Below, one piece after another: positions 1 to 8,430 of a stretch of 64,000 bases of DNA. Below the pieces are notes generated by a model. It was not told where the DNA came from, did no database searches, and saw nothing but the letters and a program-made list of their open reading frames with translations. A program made the position numbers and the translations under genes. How positions within the stretch are numbered: the first letter of the stretch is position 1; the number at the start of each line of letters is the position of its first letter. Source of the DNA: an uncultured Kordiimonas sp. (GTDB lineage: Bacteria > Pseudomonadota > Alphaproteobacteria > Sphingomonadales > Kordiimonadaceae); NCBI GenBank assembly GCA_947500295.1, contig CANMRM010000003.1:124001-188000 (forward strand), given 5' to 3'.

Positions 1-15
1 CAATATTTGCTTCAT
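1..15 (-). CDS. Start of a gene running off the left edge (partial)
   Basis: Only five codons are inside the window: an ATG on the minus strand at 15-13, read as MKQIL. The support is a strong ribosome-binding site, GGAGGAG, about seven bases upstream, and a position 35 bases after the gloB stop on the same strand, so it is probably the next gene of a gloB transcript. Nothing can be said about its product. Confidence 0.4.
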
Positions 16-50
16 CGTCTTCTCCTCCGAGCCATAGTTGGTTCGACAGG

Positions 51-827
51 TTAAAAATTGTCCTTGCGCTTCCTGACTTCGGCAAAAACCGCTGTGATGG
101 GAGCGCCGATCAGGCCTACTGTCTCCTGGATGTGGTCGCTCATGGGGCGCATGAAGGGGTTGGTCGCTTTCTCGATGCCGATACTGGTCGGCACGGTCGG
201 GATGCCGTCCGCGCGCAACCGTTCCACTTCAGCCATGCGGGCTTTAAGGTCCGGGTTTTCAGGGTCAACTGTCAGCGCAAACCTGCCGTTAGCCATAGTG
301 TACTCATGGGCGCAGTAAACCGCCGTGTCGTCCGGCAAAGACATGAGTTTTGTCAGGCTGGACCACATCTCGTCAGGTGTGCCTTCAAACAAACGCCCGC
401 AGCCCATGGCAAACAGCGTGTCGCCGCAGAAAAGCACTTTTTCGCCGGCGAAATGATAGGCGATGTGACCGCTGGTATGTCCAGGTACAAAAATCACGTC
501 CGCCGCAATGTCCCCCAGGTGCACCTGATCACCTTCGCCTACGGCTATGTCAATGCCGGGAATGCGGTCACGGTCTGCGGCAGGGCCAATTATTGTAAGG
601 CCGTAGCGTTCCTTGAGTGCGAGATTGGCACCCGTATGGTCCCAGTGGTGATGGGTGTTGAAAATGTGTGTGGGGGTCCAGCCCCGCGCATTTAGCGCCG
701 CGACAGTATCTTCCTCAATGGCGGGGTCCACAATGGCCGTTTCGCCAGAAGTGGGATCATGAATCAGAAAAAGATAATTGTCGCTCAGTACGGGGATTTG
801 CGCAATTTCAAGCCTGCTGTTGTTCAT
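51..827 (-). CDS. gloB: Hydroxyacylglutathione hydrolase (glyoxalase II)
   Basis: Metallo-beta-lactamase-fold enzyme that hydrolyses S-D-lactoylglutathione to D-lactate and glutathione, the second step of methylglyoxal detoxification in the cytoplasm. The binuclear metal site is complete: THHHWDH at about residues 58-64, then VPGHTSGH, FCGDTLF and YCAHEYT. The length of 258 residues is normal for glyoxalase II. The ATG at 827 is preferred over an in-frame GTG at 842 because the protein then begins MNNSRLEIAQIP, immediately before the conserved start of the fold. A further gene begins just downstream on the same strand. Identification is secure; nothing in the sequence indicates specific regulation. 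Confidence 0.95.
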   Translation of the reverse strand: MNNSRLEIAQIPVLSDNYLFLIHDPTSGETAIVDPAIEEDTVAALNARGWTPTHIFNTHHHWDHTGANLALKERYGLTIIGPAADRDRIPGIDIAVGEGDQVHLGDIAADVIFVPGHTSGHIAYHFAGEKVLFCGDTLFAMGCGRLFEGTPDEMWSSLTKLMSLPDDTAVYCAHEYTMANGRFALTVDPENPDLKARMAEVERLRADGIPTVPTSIGIEKATNPFMRPMSDHIQETVGLIGAPITAVFAEVRKRKDNF

Positions 828-939
828 GAATGTCACCCACACCCGGTTTTTGTCAGCTTACGGAATGGTCACTATAGCGGGCAACCAAAGCCTGATCGAG
901 TCTCAATCAGGTGCATCCTGTAAGTGCTTGCTTTTGCCT

Positions 940-2472
940 TCAATTCCCGAGATTTTGAACGAGTTTATTTGACCGCTGAAAATTGACCTTGGCATCGGAA
1001 CCCGTGGCCAGCTGCCAGCCTGTTTTCTGGCTGAATAGTCCGGAAAAAGGTTTGAATTCACAGTTCTCACGAGAAGCCATGTACGCGGTCAGCAATGCAA
1101 CTTGGTCGGCATAAAACAGCTTCATCTTCCTGTTCCGGCAATAGTCGATCTGATCTGCGAGGGTGTTGGCGGTGCGCCAGGCAAACCTCAGATTGCTGGG
1201 CGTATTGGAGATAGCGAGCGAGCCGGCGGCGATGGCTTCCCACAGAAGGCGTGCAGAGGTCCATTTGTTGCTGACAAGGCGACTTGCAAGCCCGATCGCG
1301 GTGTCGCCGTCCTGCCAGATGTCGGCAATTGAGCGCTGGATAACGCCGTCAACATCACTGATTACAAGTTTGCCGTAGCGTTTCAGGTAACGCGGCATAA
1401 AGAGATACCGGGCGGCAGCACAGTAGCCGTGAAACAGGTTATTCTCTTTAAGGAACTCCGCGCATCGGTCCTCTGTGGAATTGATTTTGACATTGGCTGC
1501 AACCTCCAGCGCCTCGCGCTTTTTGTCGTGGATATGGAAGTCAACACAATGTAAATGAACAAGGCCTCCCGGGTTCCAATGCCCGAAGGATTTGAGAAAA
1601 ATCTCGGCATATTGCTCGAAATAAACTTCATCCAGCGAGATCAGCAGCGTACCCCGGCCATCCGTCGGATGATTGATTTGGTCTGTGAGGCGTTCGGCAA
1701 AAACAGCTGCAGCTTTGCCGGGTCGGTCCAACGGTGTTGAAGTGTCGGCAAACAACTCAAGGCGCTCGAATAGAACGATGAGTTTGCCGGGCAGGCGTTG
1801 TGCCTGCGCGATAAGGTCCACAGCTCCGTCTATATCGCCGCGCAGGGACGCGATGAGGCTGCGGTAAAATGCGATATTCTTGGTATCCTCACCCAGGCAG
1901 TCAGCACAGGACTGCACGATTGAATCGAACGCCTGAATGTCATCAGGATCAATTTTGTTGCGGTCAAATTTCTTGAGGAGCAGACGGTAGTTCGCAAGTA
2001 TCAGCCAGTCGCATGCAATGTGCGATTGCCAGGTGCCTTTTGAAAAGCAGACGATCGCTGCTTCGGCTGCGGATTTAAGGGCCGCCCACCTTGGCAATGC
2101 GCGAAAAATGTTACCAAGTTCAAAAAGAACGGTCGGTTCAGTGCATGCCGCAACTTTTTTTTTCGCTGTTTCAGCCAGTGGCTCGATGTCCACAGCCTTG
2201 CCACCCGAGAGGCGCATTGCAACACCTGCATATGTGGTTTGGGTCGCAAGATCTTCGGGATGCGCTGCATTGATCTTATTGAGCAGTTCAATGGTGCTGG
2301 CCTTGACTTTGGGTTCAATCGAGTGTTCCCACCGGAAATAGGGTATCCGTTGAACATGAGGGCCGTCTTGTTCTGCCTCTATCTCATGCAATGCTGACAG
2401 CAGTTCAATTGCCGCCTTTTTCGTTGGCTCTGACCCAAGGAAAGCACTGAATATTTGATTGGAATTGGTCAC
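940..2472 (-). CDS. Helical-repeat protein with a glycosyltransferase-like C-terminal domain
   Basis: A 510-residue soluble protein without signal peptide. The first half is alpha-helical and alanine-rich, with a pattern like TPR or related helical repeats. The second half, from about residue 240, looks like a GT-A nucleotide-sugar transferase: a strand reading GTLLISLDEVYF, then LVHLHCVDF, a region with ARYLFMPRYLKRYGK, and a DxD-like motif in VISDVDGVIQ near residue 370. That would fit a glycosyltransferase, for instance one modifying a surface polymer, but the family call is an inference. The start is a GTG at 2472 with a weak ribosome-binding site. It may be an isolated unit, since the flanking genes are unrelated. 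Confidence 0.6.
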   Translation of the reverse strand: MTNSNQIFSAFLGSEPTKKAAIELLSALHEIEAEQDGPHVQRIPYFRWEHSIEPKVKASTIELLNKINAAHPEDLATQTTYAGVAMRLSGGKAVDIEPLAETAKKKVAACTEPTVLFELGNIFRALPRWAALKSAAEAAIVCFSKGTWQSHIACDWLILANYRLLLKKFDRNKIDPDDIQAFDSIVQSCADCLGEDTKNIAFYRSLIASLRGDIDGAVDLIAQAQRLPGKLIVLFERLELFADTSTPLDRPGKAAAVFAERLTDQINHPTDGRGTLLISLDEVYFEQYAEIFLKSFGHWNPGGLVHLHCVDFHIHDKKREALEVAANVKINSTEDRCAEFLKENNLFHGYCAAARYLFMPRYLKRYGKLVISDVDGVIQRSIADIWQDGDTAIGLASRLVSNKWTSARLLWEAIAAGSLAISNTPSNLRFAWRTANTLADQIDYCRNRKMKLFYADQVALLTAYMASRENCEFKPFSGLFSQKTGWQLATGSDAKVNFQRSNKLVQNLGN

Positions 2473-2538
2473 CTGCCGGTTCCGTTGTTTTTTTGGACAG
2501 CGCTACGTCGTCGAATCTGTTTCTATTCCTGGAACAGC

Positions 2539-3372
2539 CTAATTGATCAGCGTATCCAGATATGGCTGGTATACAAGGGCTGAAAGGCCAACGCCGGATA
2601 TTTTGTTGCCGGCTTTGAGGGCAGATGTCTGTACGCCAATGATACGCCAGTCATCCCCGGACTTTTGCAAAATCGGGCCACCGGAGTCGCCGCTGAGCGC
2701 GATACAGGTTGTGAACAGAATGCGTCCCTCGTTTGCCGTTGTGATAATTTTACAATTCTCCTCAAGCGATAAGACATGCTTTCGGTCTCCGGGATATCCT
2801 GCGGTGGTCACGCCGGCTTCGATCTCCAGTTTTCGCGGACCGGGCCGGGGCAACCCTGCGGATGGCGGGCGGTCAAACCATCCATCGGGGACGTTGAGGT
2901 AGCCGAGGTCTTCGCCGAGCGCGCTTTCGAGGGTTAAGAGTGCCCAGTCATGAGCAACATTGGCGCGGCTTGCGCCGTCACTGCCGCGATAGCCGTCTCC
3001 GACGATATAGGACTTTACCTTGGAATGACCCTGATGTTCGCCTTTGGAGTAACCGGCCACAAAATGCACGATGCCCGGTACCACCATTTTCTGGTCACGG
3101 GCGGAATATAGACAGTGAGCGGCAGTGAGCACGACATCAACGGCAACCAGTGTGCCGCTGCAATGAGCGCGACCACCTATGTTCACCCGCCCGATCGCCT
3201 GCCAGGGAGTGCTGCTGCTGTCAACGGCCCGCCGGTGAAAGCTGGTCACGCTGTTTTCAGGCCGTGCGTGGGCAGGCAGGTCTTTGCGAATGGCATCCTG
3301 AGCTGCAGTCGCTGTCGTCAGCGTAACAGTGGTCCCGATAGCAAACACCAATGCGAACAGCTTTATCTTCAT
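2539..3372 (-). CDS. Secreted trypsin-like serine protease (S1 family)
   Basis: Exported serine endopeptidase of 277 residues. The N-terminus, MKIKLFALVFAIGTTVTLTT, is a Sec signal peptide ending near TAAQDA. The triad is visible: histidine in LTAAHCLYS, aspartate in AHDWALLTLES and serine in GDSGGPIL. Cysteines near the histidine and serine probably form the usual disulfides. Unlike many trypsins there is no clear IVGG activation site; RAVDSSSTPW lies near where the mature chain would start. The start at 3372 is chosen because the in-frame extension to 3606 crosses a terminator and adds a hydrophilic tail in front of the signal peptide. Substrate unknown. Confidence 0.85.
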   Translation of the reverse strand: MKIKLFALVFAIGTTVTLTTATAAQDAIRKDLPAHARPENSVTSFHRRAVDSSSTPWQAIGRVNIGGRAHCSGTLVAVDVVLTAAHCLYSARDQKMVVPGIVHFVAGYSKGEHQGHSKVKSYIVGDGYRGSDGASRANVAHDWALLTLESALGEDLGYLNVPDGWFDRPPSAGLPRPGPRKLEIEAGVTTAGYPGDRKHVLSLEENCKIITTANEGRILFTTCIALSGDSGGPILQKSGDDWRIIGVQTSALKAGNKISGVGLSALVYQPYLDTLIN

Positions 3373-3470
3373 GTATTTTTTTCCATCACTCTGCACGGGA
3401 CAATAGGGCAGCGCATACCCATTTGTCATCCCCGCTATTGTTGAAGGGTAAGGACGAAGACAGGGGCGGT

Positions 3471-3498
3471 AAAAAAAACAGGCCACCGAAGTGGCCTG
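3471..3498 (-). terminator. Strong intrinsic terminator (minus strand)
   Basis: An 8-base-pair stem (CAGGCCAC with GTGGCCTG) closed by a TTCG tetraloop is followed directly by eight T on the minus strand. It lies about 280 bases after the hisI stop and about 100 bases before the protease start, so it ends either the hisI message or a separate short transcript. Confidence 0.85.
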
Positions 3499-3650
3499 AA
3501 GTGCTTTATTAAGAGGATCGTAAATCCAACCCAAAGGGTCGGGGTCCCTTCGCTGTCGTGTCGCAAGTTCAAATTTCGTTATAGAGTAACAACGACCACT
3601 GGCCACGCCACACCCCTGCGTCGAGATGAGCGGTAGTTGCGGTGAAATGT
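3471..3650 (-). ncRNA. Candidate small RNA or structured hisI 3' UTR
   Basis: The stretch between hisI and the protease gene carries no supported protein gene but is rich in local hairpins on the minus strand: CGACCC-TTT-GGGTTG near 3530, GGAT-TTAC-GATCC just after it, and the terminator at 3471-3498. This arrangement fits a small RNA or an RNA processed from the hisI 3' end. No known RNA family was recognised. The 5' end is arbitrary. Confidence rests mainly on the terminator with no gene in front of it. Confidence 0.3.
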
Positions 3651-3776
3651 TATCTAGTAACTATATTGTGAATTGAGGCGGAATAGATGCCGCCCGAAAA
3701 GGCCATGGTGGGTGACATTGTCAGGGTGTCGTTCGAGGTATCTGGAGGTTGAAGCCAACGTGCGCAGCTTCCCGGG

Positions 3777-4196
3777 TCAGCTGGTCTTGAGCTTCACAAC
3801 GCCATCTTCGATAGCATCCGGTCCCACAGGAATTTCCCGGAAGAAGCAGCTAGCATGCCCAACATGACAGCATTTCCCGCCTTTCTGATCCACAACCAAC
3901 AACAGGCTGTCCTGGTCGCAGTCCACACGGAATTCTTTCACAATCTGAAACTCGCCAGATGTTGCACCTTTGTGCCAAAGCTCACCGCGCGAGCGGCTGA
4001 AATAGTGAGCTTCACTGGTTTCAATGGTTTTCTGGATGGCTTCAGCATTCATCCAGGCCTGCATGAGAGCGCTGCCTGTATTGGCACAGATGGTAAATAC
4101 CGGGATAAGTCCTCGGTCATCAAACTTTGGTGCAAACCCGTTGCCGGTTTCCACGGCCTGACGGTCTGAACGTTCTGCAAACTGGATTTTGGTCAT
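3777..4196 (-). CDS. hisI: Phosphoribosyl-AMP cyclohydrolase
   Basis: Opens the adenine ring of phosphoribosyl-AMP to give ProFAR, the third step of histidine synthesis; cytoplasmic zinc enzyme. The 139-residue protein has the stand-alone HisI form without a fused HisE domain. Diagnostic stretches are AWMN at about 47-50, [13 protein letters not shown] at about 65-77, VDCDQD at about 91-96 (a zinc cysteine and magnesium aspartates) and [11 protein letters not shown] at about 109-119 (remaining zinc cysteines). The ATG at 4196 follows a TGAGGT ribosome-binding site. It lies 27 bases after the CPBP protease gene on the same strand; no other his gene is in view. Confidence 0.95.
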   Translation of the reverse strand: MTKIQFAERSDRQAVETGNGFAPKFDDRGLIPVFTICANTGSALMQAWMNAEAIQKTIETSEAHYFSRSRGELWHKGATSGEFQIVKEFRVDCDQDSLLLVVDQKGGKCCHVGHASCFFREIPVGPDAIEDGVVKLKTS

Positions 4197-4223
4197 GTTT
4201 GATACCTCAGGTAAAGGCGAGTT

Positions 4224-5117
4224 TTAGTCGACGGGCTCAGGATGGGTCAACCGCTTCAACCGCAGCAACAAATAGATCAGCAGGCCCGCGAACACCAGAG
4301 CAACAATGCCATTGGCAATGAAACCGGCACTTGGTCCGGATTGCTGAAATGGCTGCGGCAATGGCCCTCTCAGTAGGTCGTGATATCCAATCAGGACAAT
4401 GTCCAATGAAATATGTACGAAGATCATGGGAATAATCGAGTTGGCGAGAGATGTCAGTGCGCCGTACCACAAGGCAGAAATAAAAAAGGGTACAGCTAGC
4501 GCTATGCCGAGTTCCCGATTGAAATGCATGACGGTGAATACCAGGGCAGACAATATTACGGCAGGTACCGCGCCGTGACGGCGCTCGACCGGAGACTGTA
4601 GATAACCGCGAATACCTGCCTCTTCACAAATGCCGGCTACGATGGAGGCCATAATTACGCTGACCCATAATGTCCACCAGGGGATATCAAGTCCCTTGGG
4701 GGTGAAGCTCAGGGCGTCTGGTGGCAGGTCAATCAGTCTCAACGAAAGAAAATGCAGCGATAGCGTGAACCCCAAGCCAGCCACAGCGGTGGCAATTACG
4801 AGACTTCGCAAAGCTGGTTTTAGTGGGTTGGCCCGAAGGCAGCCGCGGCGGAAATTCTGTGTCGAACGGGGCCACCATGCCCCACCGAAGTAACGAAAAT
4901 ACGCCCACAGGAAGATGGCTGTCAGGGGCGTTGACCACGGGATGGACGGGCTTGTCAGAACGTTGACCCTAGCCAATATTTGCCATGCAAAGACGCCGAC
5001 CGTCATAACGGCAAAGCCCATAACAGGGGCCCAGACCACTGTTGGAATATATTTGAAAACCCTGATGAAGACCCCATCTGCGGAAGGCTCCGCCTGATGG
5101 TTTTTTGCCTGTGTCAT
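4224..5117 (-). CDS. CPBP family intramembrane metalloprotease
   Basis: Polytopic membrane protein of 297 residues with about eight hydrophobic segments. It contains the Rce1/CPBP signature: CEEAGIR at about 164-170 (the EExxxR motif), FTVMH at about 194-198 and a further histidine in FVHISLD at about 235. These residues build the active site of type II CAAX-prenyl-endopeptidase relatives. Bacterial members are linked to bacteriocin self-immunity, signal processing or chaperone-like roles; nothing here selects one. The final motif has aspartate where many relatives have asparagine. The ATG at 5117 follows GAGAGGA. It is upstream of hisI and may be cotranscribed with it. Confidence 0.85.
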   Translation of the reverse strand: MTQAKNHQAEPSADGVFIRVFKYIPTVVWAPVMGFAVMTVGVFAWQILARVNVLTSPSIPWSTPLTAIFLWAYFRYFGGAWWPRSTQNFRRGCLRANPLKPALRSLVIATAVAGLGFTLSLHFLSLRLIDLPPDALSFTPKGLDIPWWTLWVSVIMASIVAGICEEAGIRGYLQSPVERRHGAVPAVILSALVFTVMHFNRELGIALAVPFFISALWYGALTSLANSIIPMIFVHISLDIVLIGYHDLLRGPLPQPFQQSGPSAGFIANGIVALVFAGLLIYLLLRLKRLTHPEPVD

Positions 5118-5246
5118 TATACTATCCTCTCGACGTTGTCGTGAGCGCCCGCCGCTGGCGAATGATCTTTATTTTTTATTGACCTTAAAGCGCTGGTCAC
5201 AAGGATAGCGTATGCCGACCGGTGGCACAAATACCCACCAGGTAAT

Positions 5247-5276
5247 AAAAAGGCGACGCACCGTGGGTACGCCGCC
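5247..5276 (-). terminator. Intrinsic terminator after folE
   Basis: Minus-strand hairpin with an 11-pair stem, two of them G-T pairs, and a three-base CAC loop (5252-5276), followed by five T. It lies 27 bases beyond the folE stop and so closes the folE transcript ahead of the CPBP gene. Confidence 0.85.
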
Positions 5277-5302
5277 GTTCAATAAAGTTCAGATAAGAGC
5301 TG

Positions 5303-5932
5303 TCAGCCGCGGATCAGATCCCAGAACCGACGCTCCTGATCTGCTTCTTTGAAAACACCGCGGAATTGCCGCGTAATCGTGTAAACACCATCATGTTTCA
5401 CACCGCGGCAGGTCATGCACTGGTGTGTGGCGTCCACCACAACAGCCACCCCTTTGGGGTCAAGGTGCTCTTCAAGCGCGTCAGCGATCTGCGCTGTCAT
5501 CGTTTCCTGTGTTTGCAGCCGGTTGGCGTAGGCTTCAACGACGCGGGCCAGTTTGGAAATGCCAACCACGCTGCCGTTGGGCATATAGGCCACATGGGCT
5601 GTGCCCTGGACCGGCACCATATGGTGCTCGCAGTGGCTTTCCACCTTGATGCCCCGCAGAACAACCATGTCGTCATAGCCTGCGACTTCCTCGAACGTGC
5701 GCGACAGAATGTCAGCCACGTCCTTTTTGTAGCCATTAAAAAATTCTTCGTAAGCTTTCACAACACGCTTTGGTGTGTCGATAAGGCCTTCTCTCGTGGG
5801 GTCATCGCCCGCCCACCTAATGAGGGTACGAACCGCGGCTTCTGCCTCGGCCCGGGTGGGGCTTTCAGCGGCGTCCTGCGGGATTACCTTCAGTTCAGGG
5901 CCGTTGTCGGCCCTTTCAAGTACGGCATCCAT
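5303..5932 (-). CDS. folE: GTP cyclohydrolase I
   Basis: Converts GTP to 7,8-dihydroneopterin triphosphate, the first step of tetrahydrofolate synthesis (and of some queuosine routes). The 209-residue type IA enzyme carries the zinc ligands in SHCEHHMVP (C101, H104) and QCMTCRG (C172), plus the GTP-pocket stretch GISKLARVV. The ATG at 5932 follows AAGGAAA at good spacing; the in-frame extension to 6070 has no family similarity and is excluded. Divergent from the scaffold-protein gene at 6175. A terminator follows at 5247-5276, so it is probably monocistronic. Confidence 0.96.
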   Translation of the reverse strand: MDAVLERADNGPELKVIPQDAAESPTRAEAEAAVRTLIRWAGDDPTREGLIDTPKRVVKAYEEFFNGYKKDVADILSRTFEEVAGYDDMVVLRGIKVESHCEHHMVPVQGTAHVAYMPNGSVVGISKLARVVEAYANRLQTQETMTAQIADALEEHLDPKGVAVVVDATHQCMTCRGVKHDGVYTITRQFRGVFKEADQERRFWDLIRG

Positions 5933-6174
5933 AAGGATATTTCCTTTCAAATTTGGCCCGGGCCTGTTTGCCCGAACGGTATGGTATCTGCCGCCGACGA
6001 TACAATTCGGGGAGCTGATCCCCAGCGGCGACAAACGCTGTTGATATGGGAAGCTTAAGGGATTAATCAAGCAAACTTCAAGGGTTTGCCCGGTTTGGCC
6101 CCATTGGCGTGTCCAAATATCAATTACGGTAAATGATTGATGCTGGATCAGGAAAAGGCTTGTATAAATCTGTT

Positions 6175-6612
6175 ATGAGCGAACTTTACAACACTGAAAT
6201 TCTGCGGTTAACCACACAGATTCCGCATCAGGAACGCTTATCGGCCCCTGACGTGACAGCGACGAAAACCAGCCGGATATGCGGCAGTCGTATTACAGCG
6301 GATGCCCGGCTTCAAAACAGTGTGATCACGTCCTTTGGCCAGGAAGTCAAAGCCTGTGCGCTTGGCCAGGCCGCCGCCGCAATTGTCGGCGAACAGGTGA
6401 TCGGATTGTCTGAAACTGAACTTGAAGACATCTCGGCGCGGTTTCGGCACATGATCAAAACCGGTGCCGGTACGTTTCCCGAGAAATGGCAAAAACTCAG
6501 TCTTCTGGCGGCGGTGAAAGACCACCCGGGCCGGCATGGCAGTGTTATGCTTCCATTTGAAGTGCTGGAGCAGATTTTTCTCGACGCTCGTGCCGACGAA
6601 TCGGCAGCGTGA
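6175..6612 (+). CDS. IscU/NifU-like iron-sulfur scaffold protein
   Basis: 145-residue protein of the IscU/NifU N-terminal family, related to scaffolds on which Fe-S clusters are built. Two of the three usual cluster cysteines are visible: RICGSRI (C36) and KACALGQA (C61). At the position of the third, the sequence reads RHGSVMLPFE, with glycine and serine in place of cysteine. Either this subfamily never uses that cysteine or the protein is not a classical scaffold. The ATG at 6175 is preferred over 6133 because it precedes the conserved MSELYNTEIL start. Its stop overlaps the start of the next gene. Confidence 0.75.
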   Translation: MSELYNTEILRLTTQIPHQERLSAPDVTATKTSRICGSRITADARLQNSVITSFGQEVKACALGQAAAAIVGEQVIGLSETELEDISARFRHMIKTGAGTFPEKWQKLSLLAAVKDHPGRHGSVMLPFEVLEQIFLDARADESAA

Positions 6613-7487
6613 TGCGTGCCAGCGATCACGAAAAAACGCTAGCTGCTGAAATCTGGTCGCTTTTCCATGCCCAGCAGTACGACAAGGCCAGAGCCAAACT
6701 CGATTCCGCCCTGAGGGACAGTGATCATCCAAGGTTTCGGCGAATTGATGCGCGGTTTCTTGTTTTTGAAGGGTGCGAGCGGCAGGCCGCCGACCTTTTG
6801 AAGGACATCGTTGAGGATGTTTGGCAACCCGGTTCCTGGGAGCTTGCGCTCGCAGGCAACGGTGCCGGCCGGGCGAAAAAGCTGGACGATGCCAGTATTC
6901 TGTTTTTCCCCATTCGCAAGTGTGGCTCCACCAGTGTGCTCAACGTTCTCAAGCAGGTGGCCGGGGAAGAAATGCGCGGTGAGGACATCCATCAGGAAGA
7001 TCACCGCAATATTCCGATCCGTTTCTCCGACCTCAAAACAGAGTATGCCAACTATTTTTCCTGCGCGCTGGTCCGCGGGCCAGCAGCGAGGCTCAGGTCA
7101 TACTTCCGCGGAAACATAGTAGCGCGAGACCAGCTTGCGGGTCACCATGAAGGTGCGGCGGAGTTTTATGGCCTGCCGACGCGGCCCGAGTGGGATTTTT
7201 TCCTGCACAACCTGACCCGGTATAGGCAGGTGTTTGTTACAGCCCGCAATCACACTGAGCCAGTCAGCCATTTTCTCGGCACAGACCCCAATGTGTTCAG
7301 CTGGATAGGTGGTATGGCGAATTTGCCCGAACTGGTCAGCCTTATTGGCGCGCGCTCGGGCCTTAATTTGCCTGTTCTCAACGAAATGACAACGCCGGGA
7401 AAACCGGCACAACAAAATCAAACACTGACCGACAAGCTTGCTGAATTCTATGCGGACGACTTGCGGTACTATGGCCAGTATTTCTAG
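6612..7487 (+). CDS. Sulfotransferase-like protein with N-terminal helical region
   Basis: 291 residues. The C-terminal part resembles PAPS-dependent sulfotransferases: a P-loop-like 5'-phosphosulfate motif, PIRKCGSTSV, at about 101-110, and a 3'-phosphate motif, CALVRGPAARLRSYFRG, at about 152-168. These fit the carbohydrate sulfotransferase type (Sulfotransfer_2). The first 90 residues are helical and alanine-rich, resembling a TPR-like repeat module (AAEIWSLFHAQQYDKARAKL). The ATG at 6612 overlaps the TGA of the scaffold gene by one base; a GTG at 6609 is also possible. Substrate unknown; transfer to a surface glycan is an inference. A second gene with the same two motifs is at 37788. Confidence 0.65.
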   Translation: MRASDHEKTLAAEIWSLFHAQQYDKARAKLDSALRDSDHPRFRRIDARFLVFEGCERQAADLLKDIVEDVWQPGSWELALAGNGAGRAKKLDDASILFFPIRKCGSTSVLNVLKQVAGEEMRGEDIHQEDHRNIPIRFSDLKTEYANYFSCALVRGPAARLRSYFRGNIVARDQLAGHHEGAAEFYGLPTRPEWDFFLHNLTRYRQVFVTARNHTEPVSHFLGTDPNVFSWIGGMANLPELVSLIGARSGLNLPVLNEMTTPGKPAQQNQTLTDKLAEFYADDLRYYGQYF

Positions 7488-7488
7488 C

Positions 7489-8247
7489 CTAGATATACTG
7501 GCTGGCCCATGCCGACAGCACGCGAGCGACATACTGACCGTCAGCTGCGTTTTTCATCAGCAGGTGATCGGCCTTGTCGAGCGAGACAAAGCTTTTTGGA
7601 TGTTTGGCCGCTTCATAAATTTTGCGGGCATGATCAAGAGCTACCGTTTCGTCGATCGGCGAATGCATCACGAGCAGCGGCTTTTTTAGTTTGGCGATAT
7701 GGTCAGCTACATTCTGGCTTCTTGCATCCTCGATAAACTGTTTTTTCATCTTGAACGGGCGGCCCGCCAGCATCACTTCGGCTTCGCCGTCTGACTCTAT
7801 CGCATCAATATCATTTTTAAACTGTTTCAGTACGTTTTCGCTGTCAAAGGGCGCGCCGATGGTCGCGACAGCGCGCACTTCCGGGACCATGCCTGCTGCG
7901 ACAAGTGTTGCCGCCCCGCCGAGACTATGCCCGATCATGATCGTGGGCGCCGCCATCGAACCGCGCATATAGTCCGCCGCCGCTATCAGATCTTCCACGT
8001 TGGAAGAAAAATTCGTATTGGCGAAGTCACCGTTCGACAAACCAAGCCCGGTGAAATCAAACCGGAACAGGCCGATGCCGTCAGCTGCCAGCGCCCGCGC
8101 GATACGATTGATGGCATTGAGGTCTTTGCCGCAGGTAAAACAATGCGCAAATAATGCAAAAGCCCGCGGGTTTTCATCCGGGCCATCGTATCTTGCCGCA
8201 AGGTCATGGCCCTGCGATCCGCTAAATTCGACTTTTTCAGATTTCAT
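7489..8247 (-). CDS. Alpha/beta hydrolase
   Basis: 252-residue cytoplasmic alpha/beta-fold hydrolase. The nucleophile elbow is GHSLGG (S108), with acid D199 in HSPIDE and H228 in KADHLL. The oxyanion region FAHCFTCGKDL and the stretch FRFDFTGLG match the esterase subgroup that in many bacteria is fused to an OsmC domain; here the chain stops after the hydrolase. The ATG at 8247 begins the conserved region, so upstream in-frame codons are excluded. It converges on the sulfotransferase gene with one base between the stops. Substrate unknown. Confidence 0.85.
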   Translation of the reverse strand: MKSEKVEFSGSQGHDLAARYDGPDENPRAFALFAHCFTCGKDLNAINRIARALAADGIGLFRFDFTGLGLSNGDFANTNFSSNVEDLIAAADYMRGSMAAPTIMIGHSLGGAATLVAAGMVPEVRAVATIGAPFDSENVLKQFKNDIDAIESDGEAEVMLAGRPFKMKKQFIEDARSQNVADHIAKLKKPLLVMHSPIDETVALDHARKIYEAAKHPKSFVSLDKADHLLMKNAADGQYVARVLSAWASQYI

Positions 8248-8430
8248 GGTGCTGGTTCGCTTCCAAAGAGGGTCCGCTGCCAAAGGGTTCGCTCTATTCT
8301 GGCCTTCACAATCGGTTTGCGCAAGCAATGCGTTCATTCAATTTCAGGCTGGTTTTGACCGCTGTCAAAGAAAGACAACCACAGAGGGATATTCTTGTGC
8401 TGCCAGATATTGAACTCGGGAGAGAAGACC

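Noticed and set aside
3500-3600. tRNA-like look (GGATCGTAAATCC and GGGTCGGGGTCCC on the plus strand)
   Set aside because: No acceptor stem, no proper anticodon loop with U33 and no standard T arm can be folded; no CCA end. Not called as a tRNA.
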